NCBI GenBank assembly: GCA_947378425.1
Contig: CANCJV010000015.1
Span: 1-64,000, forward strand
Direction of reading: 5' to 3'
DNA from: Synechococcaceae cyanobacterium
GTDB taxonomy: Bacteria > Cyanobacteriota > Cyanobacteriia > PCC-6307 > Cyanobiaceae
Length of the DNA: 64,000 bases
Shown: positions 25,144-33,215 of the stretch, piece after piece
Position numbering within the stretch: position 1 is the stretch's first letter
Layout: every line of letters begins with the position of its first letter
Position numbers and translations under genes: made by a program
Notes under the pieces: model-generated
Database searches by the model: none
What the model was told of the DNA's origin: nothing
The model's input: the letters and a program-made list of their open reading frames with translations, nothing else

Positions 25144-26259
25144 TTGAACATTCCCGTCCGCAACATCTGGTGGCTGATGCTCTATGCCTCAGACCTCGGC
25201 AAGAGCACCGATCCGGCCCAGCTGGCGGCGGAAGACCTGCCGGAGGAGATTTCCGATCTGGTGGCGGAGATCCTGGCCCGTGCTGTCGAACAACGCCAGC
25301 GCCGCAAGCTCTCCACCACCTTCCGACAACGGGAAGCGGTGCTCAGCCGCGTACGCGGGCGCATCGATCACCTCACCACCACCCGCCGGCAGCTGCTGGC
25401 CAGGGGTCAGGTGGCCTGTCGCTTCGAGGAGCTCACGATCGACAGCCCCCGTAATCGCTACGTGCGAACAGCCCTCGAAACAGTCGCCCGGCTGGTGAGC
25501 CAGGTTGAACTGGCCCATCGCTGCCGCAGGTTGGCCTACGGCTTCCGCCTCCAGGGCGTCGTTGGTGAGGCCCCCAGCCGGCAGCAGATCAGCAACGAGC
25601 GTTTCGGCCGCCAAGATCAGATCGATCAGCCGATGTTGGCGGCGGCGCGGCTGGCGATGGATCTGGCCCTGCCCACCGAGGAGGCCGGCCCCAATGCTCT
25701 GTTGGATCCAGAGCGCTGCGTGCACTGGCTCAGGCGGCTCTATGAGAAGGCGATCGGCGGCTTCTACCGCCTGCACCTCGAACAGTCCCATTGGCTCGTG
25801 AGCACCGGCAAGACCCTCAACTGGCCGACCAGTGAGGCCACCAGCGACATCGCCAAGGTGTTCCCATCGATGCGCACCGACATCGTGATCGACCGACGCG
25901 ATCGGCCAGAGCGCCTGGTGATCGACACCAAGTTCACCCATGTCTTCGGGCGGGGCTGGTATCGCGACCACACACTCAGAACCAGCTACGTCTATCAGCT
26001 CTACGCCTATCTCCGTTCCCAGGAAGGGCGGAACAATCCAGACGCTGCCTGGGCCGATCACGCCAGTGGGTTGCTGCTGCACCCTGCCATCGGTGCGGAT
26101 GTCGATGAATCCGTGCAGATCCAGGGGCATCGGCTGCGGTTTGCCACTGTGGATCTGACAACCAGCCATGCCGCCCTTCGGGACAGGCTCCTGGAGCTGG
26201 TGGAAACTATGCGATCAATACATGGCTTGGCCATTCCTGGTTGTTCTATCGTTGGTTGA
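25144..26259 (+). CDS. mcrC: McrC-type restriction nuclease subunit
   Basis: The 371-residue protein begins NIPVRNIWWLMLYASDLG, typical of the McrC N-terminus. Its C-terminal half holds the PD-(D/E)xK nuclease core: SMRTDIVIDRRDRPERLVID followed by T-K-F (D near 246, D-T-K near 261). McrC binds the McrB ring and cleaves DNA carrying modified cytosines or similar marks. The start is TTG 25144; no ATG precedes the conserved first residues. The stop TGA falls within the first unit of a 10-bp tandem repeat. Length is normal for the family, so it appears functional. Confidence 0.85.
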   Translation: MNIPVRNIWWLMLYASDLGKSTDPAQLAAEDLPEEISDLVAEILARAVEQRQRRKLSTTFRQREAVLSRVRGRIDHLTTTRRQLLARGQVACRFEELTIDSPRNRYVRTALETVARLVSQVELAHRCRRLAYGFRLQGVVGEAPSRQQISNERFGRQDQIDQPMLAAARLAMDLALPTEEAGPNALLDPERCVHWLRRLYEKAIGGFYRLHLEQSHWLVSTGKTLNWPTSEATSDIAKVFPSMRTDIVIDRRDRPERLVIDTKFTHVFGRGWYRDHTLRTSYVYQLYAYLRSQEGRNNPDAAWADHASGLLLHPAIGADVDESVQIQGHRLRFATVDLTTSHAALRDRLLELVETMRSIHGLAIPGCSIVG

Positions 26260-26294
26260 TCCCCGTTGATCCCCGTTGATCCCCGTTGATCCCT
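26255..26294. repeat. Tandem 10-bp repeat (GTTGATCCCC x4)
   Basis: Four head-to-tail copies of GTTGATCCCC (the last ends in T) fill the space between mcrC and the next gene. The first copy supplies the mcrC stop. Copy-number change would alter the spacing to the following ATG at 26296, so slipped-strand variation of its expression is possible but unproven. Confidence 0.85.
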
Positions 26295-26295
26295 C

Positions 26296-27168
26296 ATGGG
26301 AAGTCAAGCCACAAACCTGAGCCTCAGTACTATTGACACGAAGGCGTATCTCCTTGCTTTACTCTCAGCGATTGCTGCGGACGGAATCTATTCCTCTGAG
26401 GAGATGATCCGAATCTACACTTTATTTGCTCTTCTTGCGGTTCATCGTTCTGCAAGACTTGAGTTACTGGAGAATCTGATCCGTGGTCGCCATGGTACCT
26501 CGGGGGATGAGCAGATTGCCGCTGGCATTGTTCAGAATGAGGAGGCCAGGACGTCGCTCGCGAAAGACTTGATGTTTCTGGAGTCAAAGTCAGATGATAA
26601 CCGCACTCTCAACCTGATTCGCAACTATCTCAAGCAATTGGAACTCACTCCTGAACAAGCCAATGTGATCCGAAACTTCGTGGTTATCGAAAACCAGATA
26701 CTTGAACAGCTTGGCGCAGGCAAGGAATGGCATGCGGACGCTGATAGTTGGAAAGAGCTTGCCGGCAGGGCTGCAGCGGTTGGTGTTCCGCTCGCGGCGC
26801 TCAATATAGCTGGGATTGCAGGTTTCAGCGCAGTCGGCATCACATCAGGACTGGCAGCCCTCGGCAGCATGTCTGGATTGGTGGTGTTGGGGCTAAACCC
26901 AATGACAGCTGGAATCGGTGCCTTGATCCTGGGTGGGGTGGCTGTCAAGAAAATTGCCGACTTCGCCTTTTCTGGAGACAACTCGGACCAATCACAACTT
27001 CGCGCTTTTCAGCAGTCACGACTTACGGCACGAGAAGCACTGGCAACTGATCTGGCCAGTGTCCGGAATGGTCGTAAACGTGAGATATTGCTTTTCTGGC
27101 GGGGTCGACGCCGTCGCGCTCTTGTGACTGGGATGAGCGACGCTCTCACAGCACTCAACCTCAACTGA
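26296..27168 (+). CDS. TerB-like protein with glycine-rich membrane segment
   Basis: The 290-residue protein has a TerB-like N-terminal helix pattern (TKAYLLALLSAIAADGIYSS, then EEMIRIYTLFALLAV), with the acidic A-D-G-x-x-x-x-E-E motif of this fold. A helical middle follows. Residues of about 160-215 form a long Gly/Ala-rich hydrophobic stretch (GIAGFSAVGITSGLAALGSM, then GLNPMTAGIGALILGG) that could insert into membrane. The basic tail has RNGRKREILLFWRGRRRRAL. It directly follows mcrC across the repeat. An effector that damages the membrane on McrBC activation is my inference; the family itself is not one I recognise. Confidence 0.6.
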   Translation: MGSQATNLSLSTIDTKAYLLALLSAIAADGIYSSEEMIRIYTLFALLAVHRSARLELLENLIRGRHGTSGDEQIAAGIVQNEEARTSLAKDLMFLESKSDDNRTLNLIRNYLKQLELTPEQANVIRNFVVIENQILEQLGAGKEWHADADSWKELAGRAAAVGVPLAALNIAGIAGFSAVGITSGLAALGSMSGLVVLGLNPMTAGIGALILGGVAVKKIADFAFSGDNSDQSQLRAFQQSRLTAREALATDLASVRNGRKREILLFWRGRRRRALVTGMSDALTALNLN

Positions 27169-27230
27169 TGCCACAGTCGGTAGTGCGATGAATGGCAGGG
27201 TCGTCATGGATTGGAAGCAAGATTATAGGA

Positions 27231-27839
27231 ATGGCTGAGCACAATCCTCAACCTCCAGAACCCAGCTCTGCCGCCGCTGCCCGCCGCATTGCGCTGCAGA
27301 TGCTTCAGGAGAGGGGCCGTGGCGCCGTGCTGGTGGGCGTGGCCCGGGTGGATGCGGCCCTGGAGCGACTGCTGCAGGCCATGTTGCTGCCATCTCCAGC
27401 TCGGAGCGATTTCCTGTTCCAGACCGATCGGCCTCTGGGTTCCTTCGGGGCGCGCATCAGCCTGGCCCATCGCCTCGGGCTGATCGAGACAGCCGTGGAA
27501 CGCGCCCTCCACACCTTGAGGCGCGTGCGCAATGCCTTCGCCCACTCCAGCGATTCCGCTTCCCTCAGCGATCCCGCCTATGCCTAGCGCCTGACCCAGG
27601 CCTACCGAGACGCTCGCGCCAATCCGCTCTGGGGGCCCCTTGAGTCGGTGCTCTCGAAGGCCAGCGGTGCCTCCGAACCGTCAGTGGATCCAGCCCTCAG
27701 GGACTACATCCTCTTGATCACGATCCTGGTGGCCTTCCTGGAAGCCACTGCCCAGCAGCTCTCGCCTCAGCCGCCGGCGGTGGTGATGGGGTTCGGGGGG
27801 ATTCAGTCGCCACGCTCGGAGCCTGATGAGCCCGCCTGA
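27231..27839 (+). pseudogene. MltR/DUF4145-like gene with in-frame TAG
   Basis: From ATG 27231 the protein reads ARRIALQMLQERGRGAVLVG, then FQTDRPLGSFGARISLAHRL and RRVRNAFAHS, the pattern of the MltR/DUF4145 HEPN-like family. A TAG at 27585-27587 follows residue 118, but the same frame continues coherently (AYRDARANPLWGPLESVLSK, then RDYILLITILVAFLEATAQQ) to TGA at 27837-27839. This looks like a single nonsense mutation in a gene of about 202 codons, or readthrough. The end overlaps the next gene by 14 bases. These proteins bind or regulate partners in several defence and sugar operons; here the role is unknown. Confidence 0.6.
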
Positions 27840-28398
27840 TGCGCTGCCGCCCTGGTGCCCCCTTCTCAGGAGTGCCCGAGAGCGTAAGGGGCGCTCACCC
27901 CAGGCCCGCTGGCTGCAGCTGGCCACGGTGGCTGCCGATGGCACGCCAAGAGTGCCCACCCTGGTGTTCCGGGGCTGGGCTGGCTCCTCGGCGTTGGATC
28001 TACTCACCGATGGCCGCAGCGCCAAGCCCGCCGAGCTGGCCCATCAGCCTGCAGTGGAATTGTGTTGGTTGCTGCCCCGTGCCCGCTCGCAGTTCCGCCT
28101 ACGCGGAAGCCTGCAGAGTTTGCCGGCTGAACAGGAGCAGAGGGCGCGCGAATGCCACTGGCAGATGCTCTCGCCGGGTGGGCGCGCCCTGTGGGGATGG
28201 CCCCCGCCCGGGGAGCCCTTGGATCGTGAGGCAGTCTTCCCCGAGCGGCTTCCGGTCGGGTCGGCGATGCCTGATCACTTCCAGCTGCTGCGCATCGCCC
28301 TGAGTCAGGTGGAACTGTTGGAGCTCACGGGGCATCCCCACCGCCGTAGGTGCTGGAGAGAGAGCACGGGCTGGGTAGAGGAGCCCCTCAACCCATGA
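27826..28398 (+). CDS. Pyridoxamine 5'-phosphate oxidase-like flavoprotein (Alr4036 type)
   Basis: The 190-residue protein fits the PNPOx-like family with an FMN-binding split barrel: QARWLQLATVAADGTPRVPT and LVFRGW at the start, then LDLLTDGRSAKPAELAHQPA, and VELCWLLPRARSQFRLRG. The final residues (DHFQLLRIALSQVELLELTG) match the C-terminal strand of the cyanobacterial Alr4036-like group. The substrate is not established for this group. It overlaps the upstream MltR-like gene, so it may share its transcript. It marks the end of the defence island. Confidence 0.75.
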   Translation: MSPPDALPPWCPLLRSARERKGRSPQARWLQLATVAADGTPRVPTLVFRGWAGSSALDLLTDGRSAKPAELAHQPAVELCWLLPRARSQFRLRGSLQSLPAEQEQRARECHWQMLSPGGRALWGWPPPGEPLDREAVFPERLPVGSAMPDHFQLLRIALSQVELLELTGHPHRRRCWRESTGWVEEPLNP

Positions 28399-28661
28399 GC
28401 AAGACAACGAATAACACCTCATTGGAGACGTCTCATTCGACGACGAAAACCTCAAGCAAGCCCGAACAAGGCGTGCAAACAAAGCACGCCTTGAATTCTG
28501 GCGAAGCAGGACAATCTCGGTCGACTAACGCCGTCTCGGCAACAGGAGGTAACCCCTCCTCCACCAATGCCCTCCGCCATGCGGTTGGCCGCTGCCGCCG
28601 CCTCCCATGGCCTGCTCACAGGCCAGATCGTGTTCTCAGCCGTCTTCGTGGGTGCCTGTGA
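28395..28661 (+). CDS. Possible Ser/Thr/Asn-rich small protein
   Basis: An ATG at 28395 overlaps the previous stop by 4 bases and opens an 88-codon frame rich in Ser, Thr, Asn and Lys (SKTTNNTSLETSHSTTKTSS). The A-rich base use differs from its neighbours. The second half overlaps the next gene and turns arginine-rich, so if expressed the real protein may be shorter. No homology is recognised. Confidence 0.25.
   Translation: MSKTTNNTSLETSHSTTKTSSKPEQGVQTKHALNSGEAGQSRSTNAVSATGGNPSSTNALRHAVGRCRRLPWPAHRPDRVLSRLRGCL
28544..28559 (+). promoter_or_regulatory. Ribosome-binding site within a small hairpin
   Basis: AGGAGGT (28544-28550) is an almost perfect anti-16S match, and GGAGG pairs with CCTCC (28555-28559) over a 5-base loop. 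It lies 16 bases before the ATG at 28567, which is long; the pairing could mask the site until unfolded. Confidence 0.35.
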
Positions 28662-28815
28662 GCTGCCCAATTGGATCCATTCACCACGGCAGGTGAACGC
28701 CTGCCTGGAGCGCTGGATGACGGCCAGCGCCCTGTTCTTCCCCTCCGGCATGCAGACCGCCATCGGGAAGAACCAGCCGGCTCTGGTGCCCGGCCGGCGG
28801 GGGGTGTTCCGATGA
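28567..28815 (+). CDS. Small protein upstream of lysin
   Basis: The 82-residue product has one hydrophobic stretch (residues 6-30, LAAAAASHGLLTGQIVFSAV) followed by a polar, tryptophan-containing half (CELPNWIHSPRQVNACLERW). It overlaps the C39 lysin start by 4 bases (ATGA), a strong sign of joint translation. Position and a single membrane-like segment suggest a lysis-associated protein, but the hydrophobic part is too weak for a confident holin call. I do not recognise the family. Confidence 0.6.
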   Translation: MPSAMRLAAAAASHGLLTGQIVFSAVFVGACELPNWIHSPRQVNACLERWMTASALFFPSGMQTAIGKNQPALVPGRRGVFR

Positions 28816-29576
28816 GCCGCTCGATCTCCGTTCGCGACTACGTCGAGCACTTCGATCCTGAGTTGGCTCACCACAGAGCCTGGCTGGAGGCAGTGCTGGA
28901 GCGGCTGGTGGCCCATGAGCCCCAGGCCCTGCAAGAGGGCGGAACGCTGCGATGCCTATGGACGGCACATCAGGCCGCGGAAACCGGGTCCCCCGCGCCA
29001 TCGACTCTGGTTCCAGTCCAGGCGACAACCACCGCCAGCCGCGGCAACCCGCTCTCAGTGCCTTGGTTCGCCCAGCTGGACTCCGCCACCGATCAGGGCC
29101 GGCGGATGTGCTTCTCCTCCAGTTGCGCCATGCTCCTGGCCTTCCTCAAGCCAGGCGTCCTGTCTGGGCCCAACGGGGATGACCAGTACCTGGCCAAGGT
29201 CCGCCAGTTCGGCGACACAACGGACCCCACGGCCCAGATCAAAACCCTGGCCAGCTATGGCATCACGGCCGGCTTCTGCAACCTGGCCAGCTTCTCCACG
29301 CTGGAAGAACAGATCGCCGCTGGCATTCCCGTCCCCTGCGGCTACCTGCACCGCGGCCCGGTCAGCAGCCCGGCCGGCGGTGGCCACTGGCTGATCGTCG
29401 TCGGCATCACCCCCACCCATCTGATCGTGCACGACCCGTTGGGGGAGGCGGATCTGGTGAACGGCACCACACTGGGCGGCACTGCTCGCTTCTGCCGCTA
29501 CAGCCGCCGGAACTTTGCGAGGCGCTGGATGGTGGAAGGAGAGGGCACGGGCTGGGCGGTGTTGGCTCAGGGGTGA
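28812..29576 (+). CDS. C39-family peptidase, probable phage lysin
   Basis: The 254-residue protein starts with a helical segment often seen at the front of cyanophage lysins (SVRDYVEHFDPELAHHRAWL). A papain-like C39 peptidase follows: catalytic Cys region GRRMCFSSSCAMLLAFL (about residue 98), His in GGGHWLIVVGI (about 195) and Asp in LIVHDPLGE (about 208). There is no signal peptide. It should cut the peptide part of peptidoglycan. It lies about 14 kb from the capsid gene and on the opposite strand from the virion genes, so its link to that module is inferred. Confidence 0.75.
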   Translation: MSRSISVRDYVEHFDPELAHHRAWLEAVLERLVAHEPQALQEGGTLRCLWTAHQAAETGSPAPSTLVPVQATTTASRGNPLSVPWFAQLDSATDQGRRMCFSSSCAMLLAFLKPGVLSGPNGDDQYLAKVRQFGDTTDPTAQIKTLASYGITAGFCNLASFSTLEEQIAAGIPVPCGYLHRGPVSSPAGGGHWLIVVGITPTHLIVHDPLGEADLVNGTTLGGTARFCRYSRRNFARRWMVEGEGTGWAVLAQG

Positions 29577-29780
29577 GGCACGGTCCGCTCATGGACTGGT
29601 TCTGGTCCAGCGGCTGATCGGCGCCACCACCGGCCCTAGGGGTTGGAGACCTGCGGCCGATGGCCTGCGACATCACGCCCCTATGGGGCCTTGCGCCGGC
29701 CCTCTCCAGGCTATGGCCCTCCTGATGTCGGGCCATGGCTGGGATCGGTCCCGTCGCTGCGCCCCCGGCGCACTTCACCC

Positions 29781-30119
29781 ATGGTTGTCACGGCTGCTCC
29801 CTCACCGTTCTGCTCGCCTGAAGAGGATCCGTTCCTGCTGCTGCAGTCCACCCTCAGCTGCGTGGAGCGAATCCTGCAGCGCTCATCTGGCCGGCCGTTG
29901 CGCCGCACCTGGATTGAGTTCCCCTATGGGGAAGAGGAAATCACCCTGCTGGAAGAGGAGGTGATCCCCGCGATTCAGCAGTGCCTGCAGCGGGTCGATG
30001 CGATCGATGCCGCCCTCCAGGAGGAGCAGGAGGCGCGGATCGCGATTGAGCAGCTGCGCCAGCAGTTGGCGGGTGATGCCGAGGGCAGCGGTGCCCTTGA
30101 TGCCCTGCTGCCCCTCTGA
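29781..30119 (+). CDS. Hypothetical helical protein
   Basis: The 112-residue acidic protein has no recognised domain. Residues 15-45 contain DPFLLLQSTLSCVERILQRS, and the second half is a probable coiled coil (AIQQCLQRVDAIDAALQEEQ, then EARIAIEQLRQQLAGD). A good Rho-independent terminator follows 13 bases after its stop, which supports it as a real transcribed gene. The start ATG 29781 lacks an obvious ribosome-binding site. Confidence 0.6.
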   Translation: MVVTAAPSPFCSPEEDPFLLLQSTLSCVERILQRSSGRPLRRTWIEFPYGEEEITLLEEEVIPAIQQCLQRVDAIDAALQEEQEARIAIEQLRQQLAGDAEGSGALDALLPL

Positions 30120-30131
30120 TCGCCGGGGCCT

Positions 30132-30158
30132 GCCGGGAGCCCTTATCCCGGCTTTTTT
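30132..30158 (+). terminator. Rho-independent terminator
   Basis: GCCGGGA (30132-30138) pairs with TCCCGGC (30146-30152) around a 7-base loop, followed by six Ts. It ends transcription from the lysin/helical protein side. Confidence 0.85.
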
Positions 30159-30225
30159 GTCATGCCCCCAGGGCGACGGTCAGGGCGGGTCAGACGGCTG
30201 GCAAGAACGCTGCTGGGGTCGCGGT

Positions 30226-30255
30226 CGGTCCTGATGGTGCCCCCCATCAGGACCG
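30226..30255. repeat. Perfect 12-bp inverted repeat
   Basis: CGGTCCTGATGG (30226-30237) and CCATCAGGACCG (30244-30255) are exact complements around a 6-base loop. No T-run follows. It lies between the terminator and the next small gene. Confidence 0.6.
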
Positions 30256-30361
30256 GTGTCGGTCAAAGCGCACCAAGCGAAGCGGGGCCTGGGTTGCCAA
30301 CAGGTCGGTGCGGCTGGCCGGGTCGTCTAACGCCGCCTGGGCCTGCACCGGCGCGGGCCGT

Positions 30362-30409
30362 CCGGCAAGGGCTGACGCGAATCCCTCGCAGGCTCGGGCC
30401 CCTTGCCGG
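30362..30409 (+). promoter_or_regulatory. Structured leader of small-protein gene, copy 1
   Basis: CCGGCAAGGG (30362-30371) pairs with CCCTTGCCGG (30400-30409). Inside lies GCTGACGCGAATCCCTCGC, which resembles segments before the small genes at 45036 and 49531. A GTCGTTCGCC box follows 10 bases before the ATG at 30458. A role in expression is inferred from its recurrence. Confidence 0.35.
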
Positions 30410-30457
30410 CCGTCTCCTTGCCGGTGCGGTTTGGCCCGGTCGTTCGCCTTTCCGGCC

Positions 30458-30673
30458 ATGGCCTTCCCATCCCCCTCTCGGCCCTGCTGCCCCATCCGCA
30501 TCGTCTCGGTGCATCTGCTTGATGCCGCCGGCCAGCTGCTGCGGGTGCTGTTCCTCGATCGCGAGGGCCACATCAGCGCCCAGCCGCACTACGTGCCCCG
30601 CTCCGAGGCCCTGATCCTGGCCTCGAATCAGCAGATCGTGCTCGGGCCCCAGGCCCAGGTGCGGGTGCTCTGA
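30458..30673 (+). CDS. Small-protein family member 1 (71 aa)
   Basis: The product contains CPIRIVSVHLLDAAGQLLRV, then LFLDREGHISAQPHYVPRSE, ending Q-V-R-V-L. It is clearly paralogous to the 82-residue protein at 45036-45284 and weakly similar to that at 49531-49746 (C-x-I-R-x-x-x-V-H start, V-x-V-L end). The fold may be a small beta-rich domain. No function is known to me. The gene stands alone, without close neighbours on its strand, preceded by G+C-rich hairpins and a GTCGTTCGCC box. Confidence 0.65.
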   Translation: MAFPSPSRPCCPIRIVSVHLLDAAGQLLRVLFLDREGHISAQPHYVPRSEALILASNQQIVLGPQAQVRVL

Positions 30674-31087
30674 GGCCTCGCCACCCCTGCGGTGCCGGCT
30701 TCTCGTGGTCTGGCCCGCAGGGGTTTGCTGCATCGGCATCGAGGCGACATCGAACAATGAGCCAGCTATTCCGAGGACCGGTTGACATGGCTCCCGCTGG
30801 TGGAGTGCATCTGATCCGATGAGATCCTCTCTCCCTTGGGTGATGCCAACCCAAATGGCCTATTCATACAAGGTGGACCTGCTAGTGAATGCGGCAAACG
30901 AACACATAAGCCGCGCCTGAGTTTTCGTTGTGCAACCTGCCACTTGAATGCTGGGGAATACCGAGCTCGACATCGGAAGCAAGGTCAGCACCTTTATAAT
31001 CGAGAAGCGAGAACTCAGTGAGTGGCGTTCACTTACTGGGGCCATGCGTGCGGCCAGCCTCGATCGGGCCATTGCGACACCATGACA
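30674..31087. other. Intergenic stretch, nothing recognised
   Basis: No reading frame here looks coding. Base composition drops from about this point to 34 kb compared with flanking DNA, which suggests a separately acquired segment. Confidence 0.4.
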
Positions 31088-31411
31088 CTACTCACAGACC
31101 GTGTAGATAGGGCCAAAAAGATCGGGGCTGGATCGACAGCGAATCTTGCCGCCGTCGGAATCGGTGATGGTGGAATTGGTATTGCCCAATAGGTCGGGAC
31201 GGCTTTCAATGGTGGTTCCCTCTTCAGAGCGGCAGTGATGAGTCCCGAACCGACCTTGGCGACAGCTGAATTCCTCCTCGGCAGCGACTGGAGACAGTCC
31301 AATCTCCGCCGAGAGGGCATGCAGTACAAGCAAATCGATGCGATGCAAATAACGCACAGAGCTCAGTCCTGAGAAACCAAGATCTTCATTTTTTAGCCTG
31401 AAGACGGTCAA
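31088..31411 (-). CDS. Possible small hypothetical protein
   Basis: A 107-codon frame reads MTVFRLKNEDLGFSGLSSVR, then IDLLVLHALSAEIGLSPVAA, with four cysteines in the second half (FSCRQGRFGTHHCRS). Amino-acid use is plausible for a protein, but there is no recognised domain and no neighbour to support it. It may equally be a fragment of a longer gene. Confidence 0.3.
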   Translation of the reverse strand: MTVFRLKNEDLGFSGLSSVRYLHRIDLLVLHALSAEIGLSPVAAEEEFSCRQGRFGTHHCRSEEGTTIESRPDLLGNTNSTITDSDGGKIRCRSSPDLFGPIYTVCE

Positions 31412-31522
31412 CCCATGGGTCTATTTGATATGCATAACCCGTGCATTGGGCCGGCAAGCCGGATAAGCGCCAGTACTGATACATTGTCGCGTACATTTCA
31501 GACCACGGCAGTAGATCCTTGC

Positions 31523-32641
31523 TTACTGGGGTGAAGCAGGGTCAAACAGAGCTTTATTGTTACGCTCTCTTTTAAGGGGGGGATACATAAAGAAATCACC
31601 TCCTTTCCATCTCCAGGCGGGGACCTCGTCGCCCACGCTTCGGCCCTCGAGATCCTGGGATCGAATTACTAGCACAGGGTTCTCTCTGGCGAGCACTGAA
31701 GTAAACCTTGCAGATGTCGTCCGGAGACATGGCACAACAACGAAGTCGATTTCTTTGCTTTTGGGAACAGATTGAGACTTAATTTCTTGTTTGGTGCCCA
31801 GCGTATTTTCCAGGTAATCTTCCAGTACTTTGAGGAGCTTGTAGCCAGCATCGCTGTGGGTCAGGAAATACCTGTCATTACCTTTCAGCATGTACGGAAC
31901 TAGCTCCCAGTTGTCGTCGAAGACGGATCGCTGACGTTGGTATTCGAGCAGCCGAGCCGGGGATAAATAGACTTTCAGTGAATCGCCGACCCCGCAGTCG
32001 CCGACGTCCTCCGCCAAAAGCACCGGTACTCCAAGGGCATACGCATCTTGGATTTTGCCGTTGTTCGCGAGATCTGCGAGGCGGCTGGTCAGAAGCAGGC
32101 TGCACTCCTTCTTGAGGACAGCATCACGATCGTCCTTGCTGATTAGAAACAGGTTCAGGTTTTTCTTCAGGTGGTTCTGCGCTTGTATGAACTGCTCATC
32201 GAGGTAGTGGTTTGCCTTGGCACAGGCGACACCCAGGCCAGCCTCGATTTCGACATTGGCTTCCACCCACGCAGCCCCTGACTGTATAAAGGGCTGCGTG
32301 GGTGCAACAGTGACAGGATCAACTATGTCACCATCCGCTCTAGACACTAGCGGTTGCAAAAATTGTGGCGCTCCCTGCTGATCTACAACCTCCTCTTCTT
32401 GAGCATCTTCTTCCTGCTGAGCCGTGCCGAGGGTATCCTCGCGCTGGATTCCATCAGCAGCAACCACGGTCGGGATGGGGATGATCCGATGCCCGTTCGG
32501 CAGGTCCGCATGCGACCCGTGCCGGCGGAAAGCGGACCTCCCCCACAGCCACACCACGACCCCAGCAGCGACTGCAAGGCAAACAGCGATCCATGCCATA
32601 AGGAGAAAAAGGGTTGGCTTACTCAATCTAAGTCTTATCAC
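31523..32641 (-). CDS. Membrane-anchored protein of unknown function
   Basis: The 372-residue protein has one N-terminal membrane helix (TLFLLMAWIAVCLAVAAGVV), an acidic linker rich in Glu and Gln (QQEEDAQEEEVVDQQG), and a soluble domain from about residue 130 to the end. Blocks in that domain include VEANVEIEAGLGVACAKANH, KDDRDAVLKKECSLLLTSRL and EIDFVVVPCLRTTSARFTSV. The domain should face the periplasm or lie in the cytoplasm close to the membrane. I do not recognise it. The lower G+C content suggests acquisition from elsewhere. Confidence 0.65.
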   Translation of the reverse strand: MIRLRLSKPTLFLLMAWIAVCLAVAAGVVVWLWGRSAFRRHGSHADLPNGHRIIPIPTVVAADGIQREDTLGTAQQEEDAQEEEVVDQQGAPQFLQPLVSRADGDIVDPVTVAPTQPFIQSGAAWVEANVEIEAGLGVACAKANHYLDEQFIQAQNHLKKNLNLFLISKDDRDAVLKKECSLLLTSRLADLANNGKIQDAYALGVPVLLAEDVGDCGVGDSLKVYLSPARLLEYQRQRSVFDDNWELVPYMLKGNDRYFLTHSDAGYKLLKVLEDYLENTLGTKQEIKSQSVPKSKEIDFVVVPCLRTTSARFTSVLARENPVLVIRSQDLEGRSVGDEVPAWRWKGGDFFMYPPLKRERNNKALFDPASPQ

Positions 32642-33215
32642 AGGGCATAGTCCAAGGCTGCTCCGCGCATCCGCCCACTCGTGCCATTAGCCAATATCTC
32701 TTTCCAGCTGGCCTCTACTCTTCCATTACTTATCTCTGCGTTAAAGTAGCTCTGCCGCCAAATAAGTCACCTTCAGTCTGCAGGTTCAGAATCAGCTCAG
32801 AGCCTGAATCGTCCTCCGGAAGGGCTCTTCTTCACGGTCCAAGTAGGATAACGTTTAACTCTCATGTGGGATAGCAGCATCGTCATCAGGCTCCCCTTGA
32901 GTGACGGCATTGCTCAAATGCACTCCTTGAAAAGGCTCATCAAGTAAATTGGCCTGAACACTTCAATGGAGAACGGCAATCCACCAAATTCAAAATAGCA
33001 GAAGCCTATATTAAACCACCAGCCGTCTGGGCCAGAACATATGTGCATAAAATACACTAGGCTAGGGTCAATCTAGAAAAACACGGGCTGTCAGCCGGTC
33101 CAATGAGAGAGACTCATGTCCTCCCATTGATGGAAGCTGAGGCTCTAGCTTTTGGCTAGATGGTCCACTAAGGCCACTTGTCCTGCGATTTTGACCCGTA
33201 ATGCAACCTATGGAA
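32642..33215. other. Intergenic stretch, nothing recognised
   Basis: These 574 bases are A+T-richer than the flanks and carry no convincing gene on either strand. They separate two orphan minus-strand genes and should contain the promoter of the upstream-facing gene ending at 32641. Confidence 0.45.

Noticed and set aside
26255-26294. CRISPR-like array
   Set aside because: The units are only 10 bases, adjoin directly and have no spacers.
7164-27587. Reassignment of TAG as a sense codon
   Set aside because: Intact genes in the same region end with TAG (the TPR gene at 9537 and the SNF2 helicase at 18439), so TAG works as a stop here.
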